64,000 nucleotides of DNA, from NCBI RefSeq assembly GCF_019800885.1, contig NZ_JAHVKE010000001.1:1054001-1118000 (forward strand), read 5' to 3'. Shown in pieces: positions 36,705-45,543 of the stretch. Position numbers and translations under genes: made by a program. How positions within the stretch are numbered: the stretch's first letter is position 1; every line of letters starts with the position of its first letter. This DNA comes from Maritalea mobilis (GTDB lineage: Bacteria; Pseudomonadota; Alphaproteobacteria; Rhodobacterales; Rhodobacteraceae). A model generated the notes under the pieces. It ran no database searches. It saw only the letters and a list, made by a program, of their open reading frames with translations, and was not told the origin of the DNA.

Positions 36705-36807
36705 GCTGAGCGACCAGATAAACGCCTCCAGGCGGCGCGACGGGCGATTGCCCGAACCTAACGGCGACACCCAAGCCTGAGGGTAGCCAAAAACGCGTTC
36801 TTGGGCG

Positions 36808-36824
36808 GACTTTTCCAACAGCAT
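36808..36824 (-). repeat. Right terminal inverted repeat of the IS
   Basis: GACTTTTCCAACAGCAT, the inverse partner of 35240-35256. It is followed at once by the CCGCCC duplication (36825-36830). Confidence 0.8.
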
Positions 36825-36926
36825 CCGCCCCTCGCCAAGAATACTGCGCAGGACAGCAAGGTCCGTGAAGGGCTCCAAACGGACATTACCCTCCTTCGCC
36901 TCCGCGCTCATCTGCACACCGAATCC

Positions 36927-36960
36927 AAAAGGGGCACCCGATCCGCGCGGCCCTTTTTCA
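36927..36960 (-). terminator. Terminator-like sequence downstream of the Hint protein gene
   Basis: AAAAGGG (36927-36933) can pair with CCCTTTT (36951-36957), with an imperfect inner stem and T/A runs on both sides. It lies just after the stop of the Hint gene on the minus strand. It is 30/34 identical to the acs terminator at 27103-27136. Confidence 0.5.
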
Positions 36961-36982
36961 GCCCCCCGGGGGGGGGCAGCCC

Positions 36983-39328
36983 TTACGCCGCCTCCATCAG
37001 ATCCTTCAGATGCGGGGGCAGTGTCCCGTTCCGCGAATACTCGCGGGCCGCTTCGCCCAGCACCTTGTCGACATTCACGCCGGTCAACTCGGGGAACAGG
37101 CGGTGCAATTCCTCCAGCGCCGCGTGGTCCAGGCTGCCATAGCCCATCGGGCCGGGATAGAAGCTTTCGCTCGGGATGCCGTTCGACCAGATCACCTCGT
37201 GGCGGTCGAACAGGATGTGGTAGTAGGTCACCGACCGTGCCCCGTTTTTCACCCGCGCCGCGCCGCCCGGCATGCGCGCCAGGTGCGTCGCGCGGTAGAG
37301 CACCTCTCCGCCCGGCTGGTCGCGCGGTGTCAGCAACACGCCGTGCTGCGGCGACACGATCAACGCGCGTTCCAGCCCGAAATGGCCCGCCTGCAACTGG
37401 ATCGGCCGGAGCCATGGCGAAGCCGCAAGCTCCGCTGGCCCCAGCCGCTTGCACCCGACCCAGAGGATCGGCTTGAGCCCGTTGTCGCGGGTCTGGACCA
37501 GATCGCCGGGTCCGAGCCGTTCGATGGGCACCTCGCCCGAGGGCGTCGCGATCATGGTCCCTTCGGCGAAACAGACCACGCCGGTGTTTTCCTCCGTGAA
37601 AAAGGTCTCGTCTGCCGCGCCGCCCTGAAAGACGATCCCCTCGCCCGAGCCGAACTGCGTGTTGTCCGAGTAATCGACCGTGTTGCCGCGGGTATCGGTG
37701 GTGTTGGACTGGTTCAGGATGCCGTCATCGGCATAATCGGCATAAAGCTCCGAGATATGGTCGTAATGGCCGGACAGGTCGATCGCGTCGTTATTGGTGG
37801 CGTCGCCATCATCGATCGCACCGGCGGTCGTGTCGTTGAAATCGGTGATCGTGTCGAGGCCACCGGAATAGGCGAAGGTGTCGTTGCCCTCCCCGCCGGT
37901 CAGCTGGTCGTTCCCGACACCGCCATCGAGGCTGTCATCGTCCAGGCCGCCGTCGAGCACGTCATTGCCGCCCTCGCCCGACAGGGTGTCGCCGCCCGCG
38001 CCCCCAGTGATCGAGTCGTCATCGGCCCCGCCCAGGATCGTGTCGCTGCCGGTGCCGCCATCGACGCTGTCTGCCCCGGCTCCGGCATCCACGCTGTCGT
38101 CACCGCTGCCGGCAAAGACGATGTCATCGCCCGCCCCGGCCAGCACCGTATCGTCGCCGCCCCAGGCCTGGATCACGTCACCATCGCCCGTCGTGCCCAG
38201 AACGCCGGTCGCATCGCCCGCGTCGACCATGTCGCCATCGGGGTCACCGGTGTAGGCCGTGTCGATCACCTCTCCGGCGGTGGTGCCATCGACGATCCCG
38301 TCCAGGGCCGGCGCGGCCTCGGTATTCAGCGTCAGGTAGCCGACATCCGTCGTGCCCTCGCCATTCTCGATCGTGTAGGTGATCAGCGTCGTGCCGACAT
38401 CGCCGTCGGTCTGGATGGTCAGCGTACCATCCGCGTTCAGCGTGATGACCTCGCCGGTGGCCAGCGTCACGCTGCCGCCCACCGAGATCGCCTCACCATT
38501 GACCTCGGTGATGGTCAGGCCCTGGCCCAGATCGTCCACGTCATTGGCCAGCACGTCGACGACGCGCGCGGCATTGACCGGAAAGGTCACCTCGTCATCG
38601 AAGGCCAGCGCGACGGTCTGGATGCTGTCGGCCGCGAAGAGGACATTGGTGTCAAAGGCCCCGTCGCCCTCGTCGGCGAGCGCGATCTTGATCGTGTTTT
38701 CCTCGCCCGCATTGACCGGCGCCTTGAAGGAGAGGTCGACCGTGAACCCGTCCATCTCGGTGTTGTAGGGATCGGTCGTGTCGGGATTGTCGATGTAGAG
38801 GTTCGCATTCGAGGCGTCGTTGACCGTGTCGATCGAAACCTCGTCGCCCAAGGGCGTCACCGCGATGTACTCGCCATTCACCCAGACGCCCAGCGTGTCG
38901 CTGAACCCCGAATTCACGTATTCCAGGTATTCCTCGGACGAGAAGGTGAACTGCATCGTGATGTAGTCACCATCGGGCACGAACACCGCCTCGAACACGA
39001 CCGCGTCGAAGGTCGAGGTGCCGGTAATGGCCCCGATATCCGCATCCCCCGCCCCGCCATGGTTGGTGGATGTCCCGGCCGCGGTGTTCGTGTCCGTCGA
39101 CCCGTCGGAATTGGTGAAATCCGTGACATTCCCGGTCGAGAAGATGACGCCGGAATCCCCGGCCGCCACGCCGGGCGAGGTCGTGTCAGCATTGCTGTAC
39201 AGCCCCGTCTGGCCCGTGGCCCCGCTCAGCGTGGCCGATTGAACGGTGATCCCGTCGCCGAAAAGCTGGTTGGCAACGGTCGTCGCGTCGGTGGTGACGG
39301 TGACATCGAGTTCCTCGGCGGTGGCCAT
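36983..39328 (-). CDS. Secreted choice-of-anchor L / RTX-repeat / Hint-domain protein
   Basis: A 781-aa acidic protein. Residues 5-240 match the choice-of-anchor L type ([28 protein letters not shown]...EVSIDTVN). A cadherin-like or Ig-like segment with [18 protein letters not shown] follows. RTX calcium-binding nonapeptides ([28 protein letters not shown]) occupy about 395-500. A Hint domain begins at the Cys of [29 protein letters not shown] (near 582) and ends the protein. No Sec signal is evident, so type I secretion is the usual route, but no exporter gene is nearby. The ATG at 39328 is preferred (AGGA eight bases upstream). Confidence 0.87.
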   Translation of the reverse strand: MATAEELDVTVTTDATTVANQLFGDGITVQSATLSGATGQTGLYSNADTTSPGVAAGDSGVIFSTGNVTDFTNSDGSTDTNTAAGTSTNHGGAGDADIGAITGTSTFDAVVFEAVFVPDGDYITMQFTFSSEEYLEYVNSGFSDTLGVWVNGEYIAVTPLGDEVSIDTVNDASNANLYIDNPDTTDPYNTEMDGFTVDLSFKAPVNAGEENTIKIALADEGDGAFDTNVLFAADSIQTVALAFDDEVTFPVNAARVVDVLANDVDDLGQGLTITEVNGEAISVGGSVTLATGEVITLNADGTLTIQTDGDVGTTLITYTIENGEGTTDVGYLTLNTEAAPALDGIVDGTTAGEVIDTAYTGDPDGDMVDAGDATGVLGTTGDGDVIQAWGGDDTVLAGAGDDIVFAGSGDDSVDAGAGADSVDGGTGSDTILGGADDDSITGGAGGDTLSGEGGNDVLDGGLDDDSLDGGVGNDQLTGGEGNDTFAYSGGLDTITDFNDTTAGAIDDGDATNNDAIDLSGHYDHISELYADYADDGILNQSNTTDTRGNTVDYSDNTQFGSGEGIVFQGGAADETFFTEENTGVVCFAEGTMIATPSGEVPIERLGPGDLVQTRDNGLKPILWVGCKRLGPAELAASPWLRPIQLQAGHFGLERALIVSPQHGVLLTPRDQPGGEVLYRATHLARMPGGAARVKNGARSVTYYHILFDRHEVIWSNGIPSESFYPGPMGYGSLDHAALEELHRLFPELTGVNVDKVLGEAAREYSRNGTLPPHLKDLMEAA

Positions 39329-39633
39329 TCTGAAATCCTGCGCGCGTTCATCCATACAAGGGACAACGCATGCCAGACGGCCCATCAGAGATGGGGGGCC
39401 AGGGTCTGCCTGCACGTTGCCTCGATCATGCGCTACCGGGCCAAGGTGCCGCGAGTGCGGCCAGAACGTGGCATTTTGTGCGAACTCTGGGCCGGAACGG
39501 GGGCACCGGACGGAGCGAGGCGCGCCCGGGCCGCATCAAGCTCGGATTTTAACCATCTCGGGACAGAACGGTGCCGGCTGTGCTAAACGGCTCTCGGGTC
39601 GGGGCATCACCATGCAAACCAAGGGTGATCGTG
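39329..39633. other. Intergenic region with no recognisable gene
   Basis: About 305 bp that must carry the promoter of the minus-strand Hint gene. I see no clear operator or RNA structure. Confidence 0.4.
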
Positions 39634-39984
39634 ATGCTGACCATGCCTTTTCCCCCTGTCACCACAGGTTGCGCGGCCCCGGTCATGGGCCCTACGTCCC
39701 CCAACACACCCGCGCCCGGAACGCCCACGGAAACCGGCCGGCAAGCCGTCACGCCGGCATCCGATGCGACGCAGGCCGACATGCGGCAGGCACCAAACCG
39801 GGGCAGCGAGGTCGAACCGCTGGACCCACCCGCCGATCCGCCGCCGGTGAAGGGCCTTGGCATTCCGCCGCTCGACGTGACGCGGGTGGGCGATTCCGAC
39901 AGCCCCGACGCCAGGCCACGAACGCCGGCCGAGGCGCTGTTCGCCGCCCGTCTCGACGGTGCGCCAAAACGCGACGGCGCATGA
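39634..39984 (+). CDS. Pro-rich hypothetical protein, doubtful
   Basis: A 116-aa open frame starting MLTMPFPPVTTGCAAPVMG, rich in Pro, Thr and Asp. AAGGG lies nine bases before the ATG. No domain is recognisable, and the N-terminus is only weakly signal-like. The end runs into the T-run side of the ABC operon terminator. It may be a real small exported protein or a chance frame in GC-rich DNA. Confidence 0.35.
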   Translation: MLTMPFPPVTTGCAAPVMGPTSPNTPAPGTPTETGRQAVTPASDATQADMRQAPNRGSEVEPLDPPADPPPVKGLGIPPLDVTRVGDSDSPDARPRTPAEALFAARLDGAPKRDGA

Positions 39985-40014
39985 AAAAGCGGCCCCGCAC
40001 AGATGCGGGGCCGC
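39984..40014 (-). terminator. Terminator of the pyrimidine ABC/catabolic operon
   Basis: A perfect 11-bp stem, GCGGCCCCGCA/TGCGGGGCCGC, with a CAGA loop. On the minus strand it is followed by TTTTT. It lies 24 bp after the binding-protein stop. Confidence 0.9.
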
Positions 40015-40038
40015 CTCTTGTTCAACCGTTCAGCAGGA

Positions 40039-41040
40039 TTATTCGCCCAGCGCCATATCGGTCACGGCATGGGTGAACGCCCCCTCGGGCGCCTCGGAGA
40101 TCACCGGGTCCGAGCCGCCGGCCAGCAGCGTGTCGACCGTGCGCTGGTAGGCTTCCTCGTCCAGCGTGCCGTCACCGCCTTCGACCAGCAGGGCGATCTC
40201 GCCCATCATGCGCAGCTGGTGCTCTTCGGTCTGGGCTCCGGTCTCGTCATAGTCGAGCACGATCATCGCCGCCTCGTCGGGGTTTTCCACCGCCCAGGTC
40301 CAGCCGCGCATCGAGGCGCGCACGAAACGCGACATGCGCTCGACGAATTCCGGATCTTCGAGGTTCTCTTCCAGCGTCCAGATCCCGTCTTCCAGCGTGG
40401 CGACGCCGTAATCTTCATACTTGAAGGTCACCAGTTCCTCGGGCGTGATGCCCGCGTCGATGATCTGCCAGTACTCGTTATAGGTCATGGTCGAGATGCA
40501 GTCGGCCTGACGCTGCAACAGCGGATCGACGTTGAAGCCCGCCTGCAACAGCGTCACTCCGCCCTCGGAGCCGTCGGTCGGAATACCAAGCTGGCTCATC
40601 CAGGACAGGAACGGGTACTCGTTGCCGAAGAACCAATGCGCCACCGTATGACCGGCCAGGTCGGCGGGCTCGCTGATGCCCACATCCGCCCAGCAGGTCA
40701 GCATCAGGCCCGAGCGCACGAAGGGCTGGGCGATGTTGACCACCGGCAGGCCGCGTTCGCGCGCGGCCAGGGCCGACGGCATCCAGTTCAGCATGACGTC
40801 GGCCGCCCCACCGGCCAGCACCTGCGGCGGGGCAATGTCGGGGCCGCCCGGCATGATGTTCACGTCGAGGCCTTCTTCCTCGTAATAGCCGTTTTCCAGC
40901 GCCACGTAGTAGCCGGCGAACTGCGCCTGCGTGACCCACTGAAGCTGCAGGTTCACGGTATCCATCCCGCCATGGGCCTCGGCCCAGGCTCCGGTGGTGG
41001 TCATGGCAAGGGCCGCGGCCCCCATCATCGTCTTTTTCAT
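40039..41040 (-). CDS. ABC transporter substrate-binding protein, NMT1/THI5-like (pyrimidine-type)
   Basis: A 333-aa binding protein with a signal peptide ending GAWA (about residue 20). The NMT1/THI5-like domain opens with NLQLQWVTQAQFAGYYVALENGYYEEEGLDV, a segment shared with hydroxymethylpyrimidine- and pyrimidine-binding transport proteins. Within this operon its ligand is probably a pyrimidine base, dihydropyrimidine or ureido acid (inference). GGAGGGAAG precedes the ATG. It is the last gene before a strong terminator. Confidence 0.88.
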   Translation of the reverse strand: MKKTMMGAAALAMTTTGAWAEAHGGMDTVNLQLQWVTQAQFAGYYVALENGYYEEEGLDVNIMPGGPDIAPPQVLAGGAADVMLNWMPSALAARERGLPVVNIAQPFVRSGLMLTCWADVGISEPADLAGHTVAHWFFGNEYPFLSWMSQLGIPTDGSEGGVTLLQAGFNVDPLLQRQADCISTMTYNEYWQIIDAGITPEELVTFKYEDYGVATLEDGIWTLEENLEDPEFVERMSRFVRASMRGWTWAVENPDEAAMIVLDYDETGAQTEEHQLRMMGEIALLVEGGDGTLDEEAYQRTVDTLLAGGSDPVISEAPEGAFTHAVTDMALGE

Positions 41041-41085
41041 GGTCTTCCCTCCTGTTGGGCTCTCTTGGTTTGTTATGCCGTTTTA

Positions 41086-42015
41086 TCAGCCCCGCCGTTG
41101 CGACGGATGCCAGAATGTCGTCTTGCGCTCGATCAGCGCCACCAGCCCGTAAAAGCCGGACCCCGCCAGCGCCGCGACCGCGATCTCGGCCCAGACCATA
41201 TCCATGGCGAGGCGTCCGACCTCGATTTTGATGCGGAAACCCATGCCGACCGTGGGCGAGCCGAAAAATTCGGCCACGATCGCCCCGATCAGCGCAAGGG
41301 TTGTGCAGATTTTCAACCCGTTGAAGAGGAAGGGCAGCGCCGTGGGCAGGCGCAGCTTCATCAGGCTCTGGCCGTAGCTGGCCGCGTAGGTGTGCATCAG
41401 GTCGCGCTGCATCGGCTCAGAGGCCTTCAGCCCCTGCACCGCGTTGACCAGCATCGGGAAGAACACCATCGCCACCACGACCGCCGCCTTCGATTGCCAG
41501 CCGAAGCCGAACCACATCACCAGGATCGGGGCCGTGCCCACGATGGGCAGCGCCGCGATGAAATTGCCCACCGGCAACAGCCCGCGTTGCAGAAAGGGCG
41601 ACCGGTCGATCAGAAGCGCCGTCAGGAAGGCCGCGCCGCAGCCGATCAGGTAGCCCGCCAGCGCACCTTTCAAGATAGTCTGCTGGAAATCGGCCCACAG
41701 GATGTCTGTATTCGCCGCGAAGGTCTCCGCGATGACCGAGGGCGCGGGCAGGATGATGGGCGAGATCTCGAACAACCGCACCGCCAGTTCCCACAGCCCC
41801 AGAAGCGTCGCACCGAAGATCACCGGCACGAGGAACCGGACGCCGCCGCCACGCGCCGTGTTCGAGATCAGCACGTTGACCAGCCAAGCCCCGATCCACA
41901 GCGCAAGGATCGCGCCCAGCCGCCAGTCGACCAGCGCGCCCAGCAGGACAAGCGCGACGCCGACCGCCGGCATCATCCCGCTTCTGACCAGGCTTTGTTG
42001 CATCGCGGCTCTCAT
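41086..42015 (-). CDS. ABC transporter permease (SsuC/TauC type)
   Basis: A 309-aa inner-membrane protein with about seven hydrophobic helices. The permease core is recognisable: PAPSVIAETF, a periplasmic-loop region, and an EAA motif around TYAASYGQSLMKLRLPTALPFLFNGLKI. GGAGGCAGGTCG precedes the ATG at 42015; an ATG at 42003 is possible. It pairs with the second permease upstream to form a heterodimeric pore. Confidence 0.88.
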   Translation of the reverse strand: MRAAMQQSLVRSGMMPAVGVALVLLGALVDWRLGAILALWIGAWLVNVLISNTARGGGVRFLVPVIFGATLLGLWELAVRLFEISPIILPAPSVIAETFAANTDILWADFQQTILKGALAGYLIGCGAAFLTALLIDRSPFLQRGLLPVGNFIAALPIVGTAPILVMWFGFGWQSKAAVVVAMVFFPMLVNAVQGLKASEPMQRDLMHTYAASYGQSLMKLRLPTALPFLFNGLKICTTLALIGAIVAEFFGSPTVGMGFRIKIEVGRLAMDMVWAEIAVAALAGSGFYGLVALIERKTTFWHPSQRRG

Positions 42016-42045
42016 CGACCTGCCTCCATCCGTCCGGCCAGAGCG

Positions 42046-42104
42046 CGTTTTCCTTGAGGAAAACGGCCAGAAAAACTCGAGTTTTTCTGCGCCGCGCGCG
42101 GCGC
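42046..42104. repeat. Three consecutive palindromes between the permease genes
   Basis: Reading forward: CGTTTTCC/GGAAAACG with a TTGA loop (42046-42065), a perfect 22-bp palindrome centred on CTCGAG (42068-42089), and a 16-bp GC palindrome (42089-42104). Together they fill most of the 109-bp gap. They may act as an intra-operon processing site, partial terminator or mRNA stabiliser. Confidence 0.6.
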
Positions 42105-42124
42105 GGCGGGCATGCACCACCCCG

Positions 42125-43087
42125 TCATCGCGCAAACCCCATGCGTTTGAGGACCAGCCGTTCGATCAGCCCCAGGATGCCCACCAGGGCCGCGGCGCAG
42201 ATCGCCGCCATGAACAGCGCCGACCAGATCTGGATCGTCTGGCCGTAATAGCTGCCCGTCAGCAGGCGCGCGCCAAGGCCGAACCGCGCCCCCGTGGGCA
42301 GTTCCGCCACGATCGTGCCCACCAGCGCCGCCGCGATCCCCACCTTGAGCGAGGCGAAAAGGAACGGCACCGAGGCCGGCAGGCGCAGTTTCCAGAAGGT
42401 CTCGCCGCCGCTAGCCGAATAGGTCCGAAGCAGGTCCAGATCCATCCCAGAGGGGCTGCGCAGCCCTTTCACCATGCCCACGACCACCGGGAAGAAACTC
42501 AGATAGGCCGAGATCAGCGATTTCGGCAGCAACCCCTCCAAACCGATCGAGTTCAGCACCACGATGATCATCGGCGCGATGGCAAGGATGGGGATGGTTT
42601 GCGACGCGATGGCCCAGGGCATGACGCTCAGGTCCATCGCGCGGTTATGCACGATCCCCACCGCCAGCAGGATGCCCCCCAGCGTGCCAAGCGCGAAGCC
42701 CAGCATGGTCGGCGCCAGCGTTTGCCACGCGTGGAAGAACAGGCTGCGCGGGTTCGGGCGATACTCGCCCCGGCGTTCCCGCAGGATCGGCTCGCCCATG
42801 GTCGTGTTCCACAACTCGGTCGCGACCTGCACCGGCGTTGGCAAAACCGGGCGTTCCTGGCTCAGCGTGTCGGCGATGATCTCGGAGGTCGTCATCTCCA
42901 GCCCCCGCCGCTCGATCTGGTCCAGCGTCCAGGCCCGGTTCATCATGATCGCCGCCGCGTACCACAGCGCCACGATCACCCCGACCACCACGAGGATCGG
43001 CAGGAGGGACCGACCGACCGCGCTGACGCCACGGCTCAGCAGGCCAGCGCCGCCGGGCCGGGTTGCCGGATCGACCGCCGCGCTCAT
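42125..43087 (-). CDS. ABC transporter permease (SsuC/TauC type)
   Basis: A 320-aa inner-membrane permease with an N-terminal helix (LLPILVVVGVIVALWYAAAIMM), a long periplasmic insert, then about five helices. The EAA motif lies in RTYSASGGETFWKLRLPASVPFLFASLKVG. It shares its fold and orientation with the adjacent permease, and both belong to the NMT1-type transporter of the operon. Confidence 0.88.
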   Translation of the reverse strand: MSAAVDPATRPGGAGLLSRGVSAVGRSLLPILVVVGVIVALWYAAAIMMNRAWTLDQIERRGLEMTTSEIIADTLSQERPVLPTPVQVATELWNTTMGEPILRERRGEYRPNPRSLFFHAWQTLAPTMLGFALGTLGGILLAVGIVHNRAMDLSVMPWAIASQTIPILAIAPMIIVVLNSIGLEGLLPKSLISAYLSFFPVVVGMVKGLRSPSGMDLDLLRTYSASGGETFWKLRLPASVPFLFASLKVGIAAALVGTIVAELPTGARFGLGARLLTGSYYGQTIQIWSALFMAAICAAALVGILGLIERLVLKRMGFAR

Positions 43088-43103
43088 GCCCGGCCCCCGC
43101 GTG

Positions 43104-43142
43104 TATGTACGGGCTGTGTACAGGGTGTGTACGGGGTGTGAC
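43104..43142. repeat. 11-bp direct repeats with a TGTAC core
   Basis: TGTAC recurs at 43106, 43117 and 43128, each followed by (A/G)GG(G), with a degenerate fourth unit (TGTGAC at 43137). They sit in the 72-bp gap between the ATPase and permease genes. They may be simple slippage-derived repeats. Confidence 0.5.
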
Positions 43143-43159
43143 GTGCCATGTTCGCGGCC

Positions 43160-43990
43160 TCAGTCGTCATAGGCATGCCCCGCGCGCAGCCCTTCGCGCA
43201 CCCGGTGCGCGATCTCCAGGAACTCGGGCGTGTCGCGGATATCGAGCGGGCGCTCGGCCGGCAGCGTGCTTTCGATCACGTCGGTGATCCGCCCCGGGCG
43301 CGGCGACATCACGACGATCTTGGTCGAGAGATACACCGCCTCGGGGATCGAGTGGGTGACGAAGCCGATGGTCTTGTGCGTCCGCGCCCAAAGCTCCAGC
43401 AATTGCTCGTTCAAATGGTCGCGCACGATCTCGTCCAGTGCACCGAAGGGCTCGTCCATCAACAGCAGGTCGGCATCGAAGGCCAAGGCCCGCGCAATAC
43501 TGGCGCGCTGCTGCATCCCGCCCGAAAGCTGCCACGGGTACTTCTTGCCAAACCCAGCAAGATCAACCAGTTCCAGAACGTTCTTCACGCGCCGATCCTG
43601 CTCGGCCTTGTCGAAGCCCATGATCTCAAGCGGCAGCTTGATGTTCTTCTCGATGGTCCGCCACGGGTAAAGGCCCGCCGCCTGGAACACGTAGCCGTAG
43701 GCCCGCTTCCGCCGCGCCTCGTCCGGGGTCATGCCGTTGACGGTGATGGAGCCACCCGTGGGATGCTCCAATGCCGCCACGACCCGCAGGAAGGTGGTCT
43801 TGCCACAACCCGAGGGGCCGATGAAACTGACGAAATCCCCCTTGTTGATGGTCAGGTTCACGTCCCGCAACGCCTGCACCGGACCGTCATTGGTCTGGAA
43901 GGTCAGGTCCAGGCCCTTGGCCTCGATCACGGGGGATTGAGGGGCGGTGCTCATGCTGGCAGACCCGTCGATCTCGCTTGCAACAGCCAT
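43160..43990 (-). CDS. ABC transporter ATP-binding protein (TauB/SsuB type)
   Basis: A 276-aa ATPase. Walker A is GPSGCGKTT, the Q-loop region is YVFQAAGLYPWRT, the signature is LSGGMQQRASIARA, Walker B is LLLMDEPFGALDE, and the H-loop is FVTHSIPEAV. The start ATG at 43990 overlaps the hydA stop (TGATG) and is preceded by GCGGGG, implying translational coupling; an ATG at 43954 lacks a ribosome site. Confidence 0.92.
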   Translation of the reverse strand: MAVASEIDGSASMSTAPQSPVIEAKGLDLTFQTNDGPVQALRDVNLTINKGDFVSFIGPSGCGKTTFLRVVAALEHPTGGSITVNGMTPDEARRKRAYGYVFQAAGLYPWRTIEKNIKLPLEIMGFDKAEQDRRVKNVLELVDLAGFGKKYPWQLSGGMQQRASIARALAFDADLLLMDEPFGALDEIVRDHLNEQLLELWARTHKTIGFVTHSIPEAVYLSTKIVVMSPRPGRITDVIESTLPAERPLDIRDTPEFLEIAHRVREGLRAGHAYDD

Positions 43991-45453
43991 CACACCCCGC
44001 TCGGAATATTCAGCGGATCACGCTCGATCTTGCGCGGCGTGGTCAGTTCCTTCCACTTGCTCAGCGCCTTGGACGCGCTCGCGAACGGCGCGCGCTTGAC
44101 GAACTTGCCGCGGCCCGGTTGCGGCTGGCTGTTCTGCCCGTAGGCCCAGACGACATCGCCGCGTGACAGCGTGTACCGCGGCTGCGCCGTGACCTCCATG
44201 CCCTCGAAGACGTTGTAATCAATGATGGATTTCTGCGTCGCGGGCGAGATCGTCTTGCTGATCGTCGGGTCCCAGACCACCACGTCGGCATCCGCGCCGG
44301 GCACCAGGGCGCCCTTCATCGGGTAGATATTGAGGATCTTTGCGATGTTGCTGGAGGTGGCGGCGACGAATTCCTCGGGCGTCAGGCGGCCCGTCTCGAC
44401 CCCCTTGGTCCAGAGCATCGCCATCCGCTCTTCCAGCCCGCCGGTGCCGTTGGGGATCTTGGTGAAATCGCCGACGCCCATCCGCTTTTGAGAGTCGTCA
44501 AAAGCCGCGTGGTCGGTGGCAACCACTTGCAACGATCCCGCCGCCAGGCCGGCCCAGAGGCTTGCCTGGTGTTCCTTGTTGCGGAAGGGCGGCGACATCA
44601 CGCGGCGGGCCGCATATTGCCAATCCTTGTTGAAATACTCGCTTTCATCCAGCGTCAGGTGCTGGATCAGCGGCTCGCCATAAACGCGCATGCCCTTTTG
44701 GCGCGCGCGCCGGATCGCCTCATGCGCCTGCTCGCAGGACACGTGCACGATATAGAGCGGGGTGCCAGCGGCATCGGCGATCATGATCGCGCGGTTCGCG
44801 GCCTCGCCCTCCACCTCGGGCGGGCGGGAATAGGCGTGGCCCTCGGGGCCGGTGACCCCCTCGGCGAGGTACTTGTTCTGCAATTCCTGGACGATATCGC
44901 CATTCTCGGCATGGACCAGCGGCAGCGCGCCCAGTTCGGCGCAGCGCTTGAACGAGGCGAACATCTCGTCGTCCTCGACCATCAGCGCGCCCTTGTAGGC
45001 CATGAAATGCTTGAACGTGTTGATACCACGCTCTTTAACGACGGCTTCCATCTCGTTGAAAATGTTCTCGTTCCAGCCGGTGATGGCCATGTGGTACGAG
45101 ATGTCGACGCAGATCTGGTCCTTCGACTTGCGGTCCCAGTCGTCGATCGCGTTCAGGAGCGAGCCATCGGCGCCGGGCAGACAGAAATCAACCAGCATCG
45201 TGGTGCCGCCAGCGGCCGCGGCGAAGGTGCCCGACTCGAAAGTTTCGGCGGCCGTGGTGCCCATGAAGGGCATTTCCAGGTGGGTGTGCGGGTCGATCCC
45301 GCCGGGGATGACATAGGCCTCGGAGGCGTCGATCACCTCGTCACCGCTGAGGTTCTCACCGATCTCGACGATCTTCTCGCCCTCGATCAACACGTCCGCC
45401 TTGTACTGGCGGTCGGCGGTGACGACGGTCCCGCCCTTGATCACCTTGCTCAT
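43990..45453 (-). CDS. hydA: Dihydropyrimidinase
   Basis: A 487-aa cyclic amidohydrolase that opens dihydrouracil or dihydrothymine to the N-carbamoyl-beta-amino acid. The binuclear metal site is complete: H56 and H58 (DPHTH), the carboxylated Lys K154 (FMAYKG), H181, H237 and D314 (ATDH). Length is typical of bacterial dihydropyrimidinase/D-hydantoinase, and the pathway context favours the former. GGGGAG precedes the ATG at 45453. It lies between the upstream lipoprotein gene and the ABC transporter genes. Confidence 0.94.
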   Translation of the reverse strand: MSKVIKGGTVVTADRQYKADVLIEGEKIVEIGENLSGDEVIDASEAYVIPGGIDPHTHLEMPFMGTTAAETFESGTFAAAAGGTTMLVDFCLPGADGSLLNAIDDWDRKSKDQICVDISYHMAITGWNENIFNEMEAVVKERGINTFKHFMAYKGALMVEDDEMFASFKRCAELGALPLVHAENGDIVQELQNKYLAEGVTGPEGHAYSRPPEVEGEAANRAIMIADAAGTPLYIVHVSCEQAHEAIRRARQKGMRVYGEPLIQHLTLDESEYFNKDWQYAARRVMSPPFRNKEHQASLWAGLAAGSLQVVATDHAAFDDSQKRMGVGDFTKIPNGTGGLEERMAMLWTKGVETGRLTPEEFVAATSSNIAKILNIYPMKGALVPGADADVVVWDPTISKTISPATQKSIIDYNVFEGMEVTAQPRYTLSRGDVVWAYGQNSQPQPGRGKFVKRAPFASASKALSKWKELTTPRKIERDPLNIPSGV

Positions 45454-45471
45454 CTCGTACTCCCCGTTTGC

Positions 45472-45521
45472 CCGGGGCCTTTCCCGGCCCCGGTTTGATG
45501 TCATTCCCCTGTTTTCAGGGG
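45472..45521. repeat. Two intercistronic hairpins before hydA
   Basis: CCGGGGCC/GGCCCCGG (45472-45493) and CCCCTG/CAGGGG with a four-base loop (45506-45521) lie between the lipoprotein stop and the hydA ribosome site. No T-run follows either on the minus strand, so they look like processing or stability elements rather than terminators. Confidence 0.55.
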
Positions 45522-45543
45522 CATTTTCAGGTCTGCGCGTGGC

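Larger units (their letters stand above)
35240..36824 (+). mobile_element. IS1182-type insertion sequence with inactivated transposase
   Basis: A 1585-bp element. The left inverted repeat is ATGCTGTTGAAAAAGTC (35240-35256). The right repeat at 36808-36824 is its reverse complement with one mismatch. The 6-bp direct repeat CCGCCC flanks both ends. The single transposase frame inside (35319-36704) is interrupted by four stop codons. The intact ends and target duplication indicate a single, not very ancient insertion. Confidence 0.88.

Noticed and set aside
36825-36911. Minus-strand start MSAEAKEGNVRLEPFTDLAVLRSILGEG running into the IS, possibly a gene disrupted by the insertion
   Set aside because: The peptide looks protein-like, but it has no ribosome site, lies just downstream of a terminator, and no recognisable continuation appears on the far side of the IS.
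37860-38150. Regular repeats resembling a CRISPR array or minisatellite
   Set aside because: They encode RTX calcium-binding nonapeptides in frame; there are no spacers or cas genes.
37010-39586. 858-codon forward frame opposite the Hint/RTX gene
   Set aside because: It mirrors the Asp/Gly-rich repeats of the minus-strand gene, and the translated sequence is low-complexity Val/Ile/Arg without a domain.
40003-42057. 684-codon forward frame opposite the ABC transporter genes
   Set aside because: Antisense to a binding protein and permease with clear motifs, and it runs through the operon terminator.
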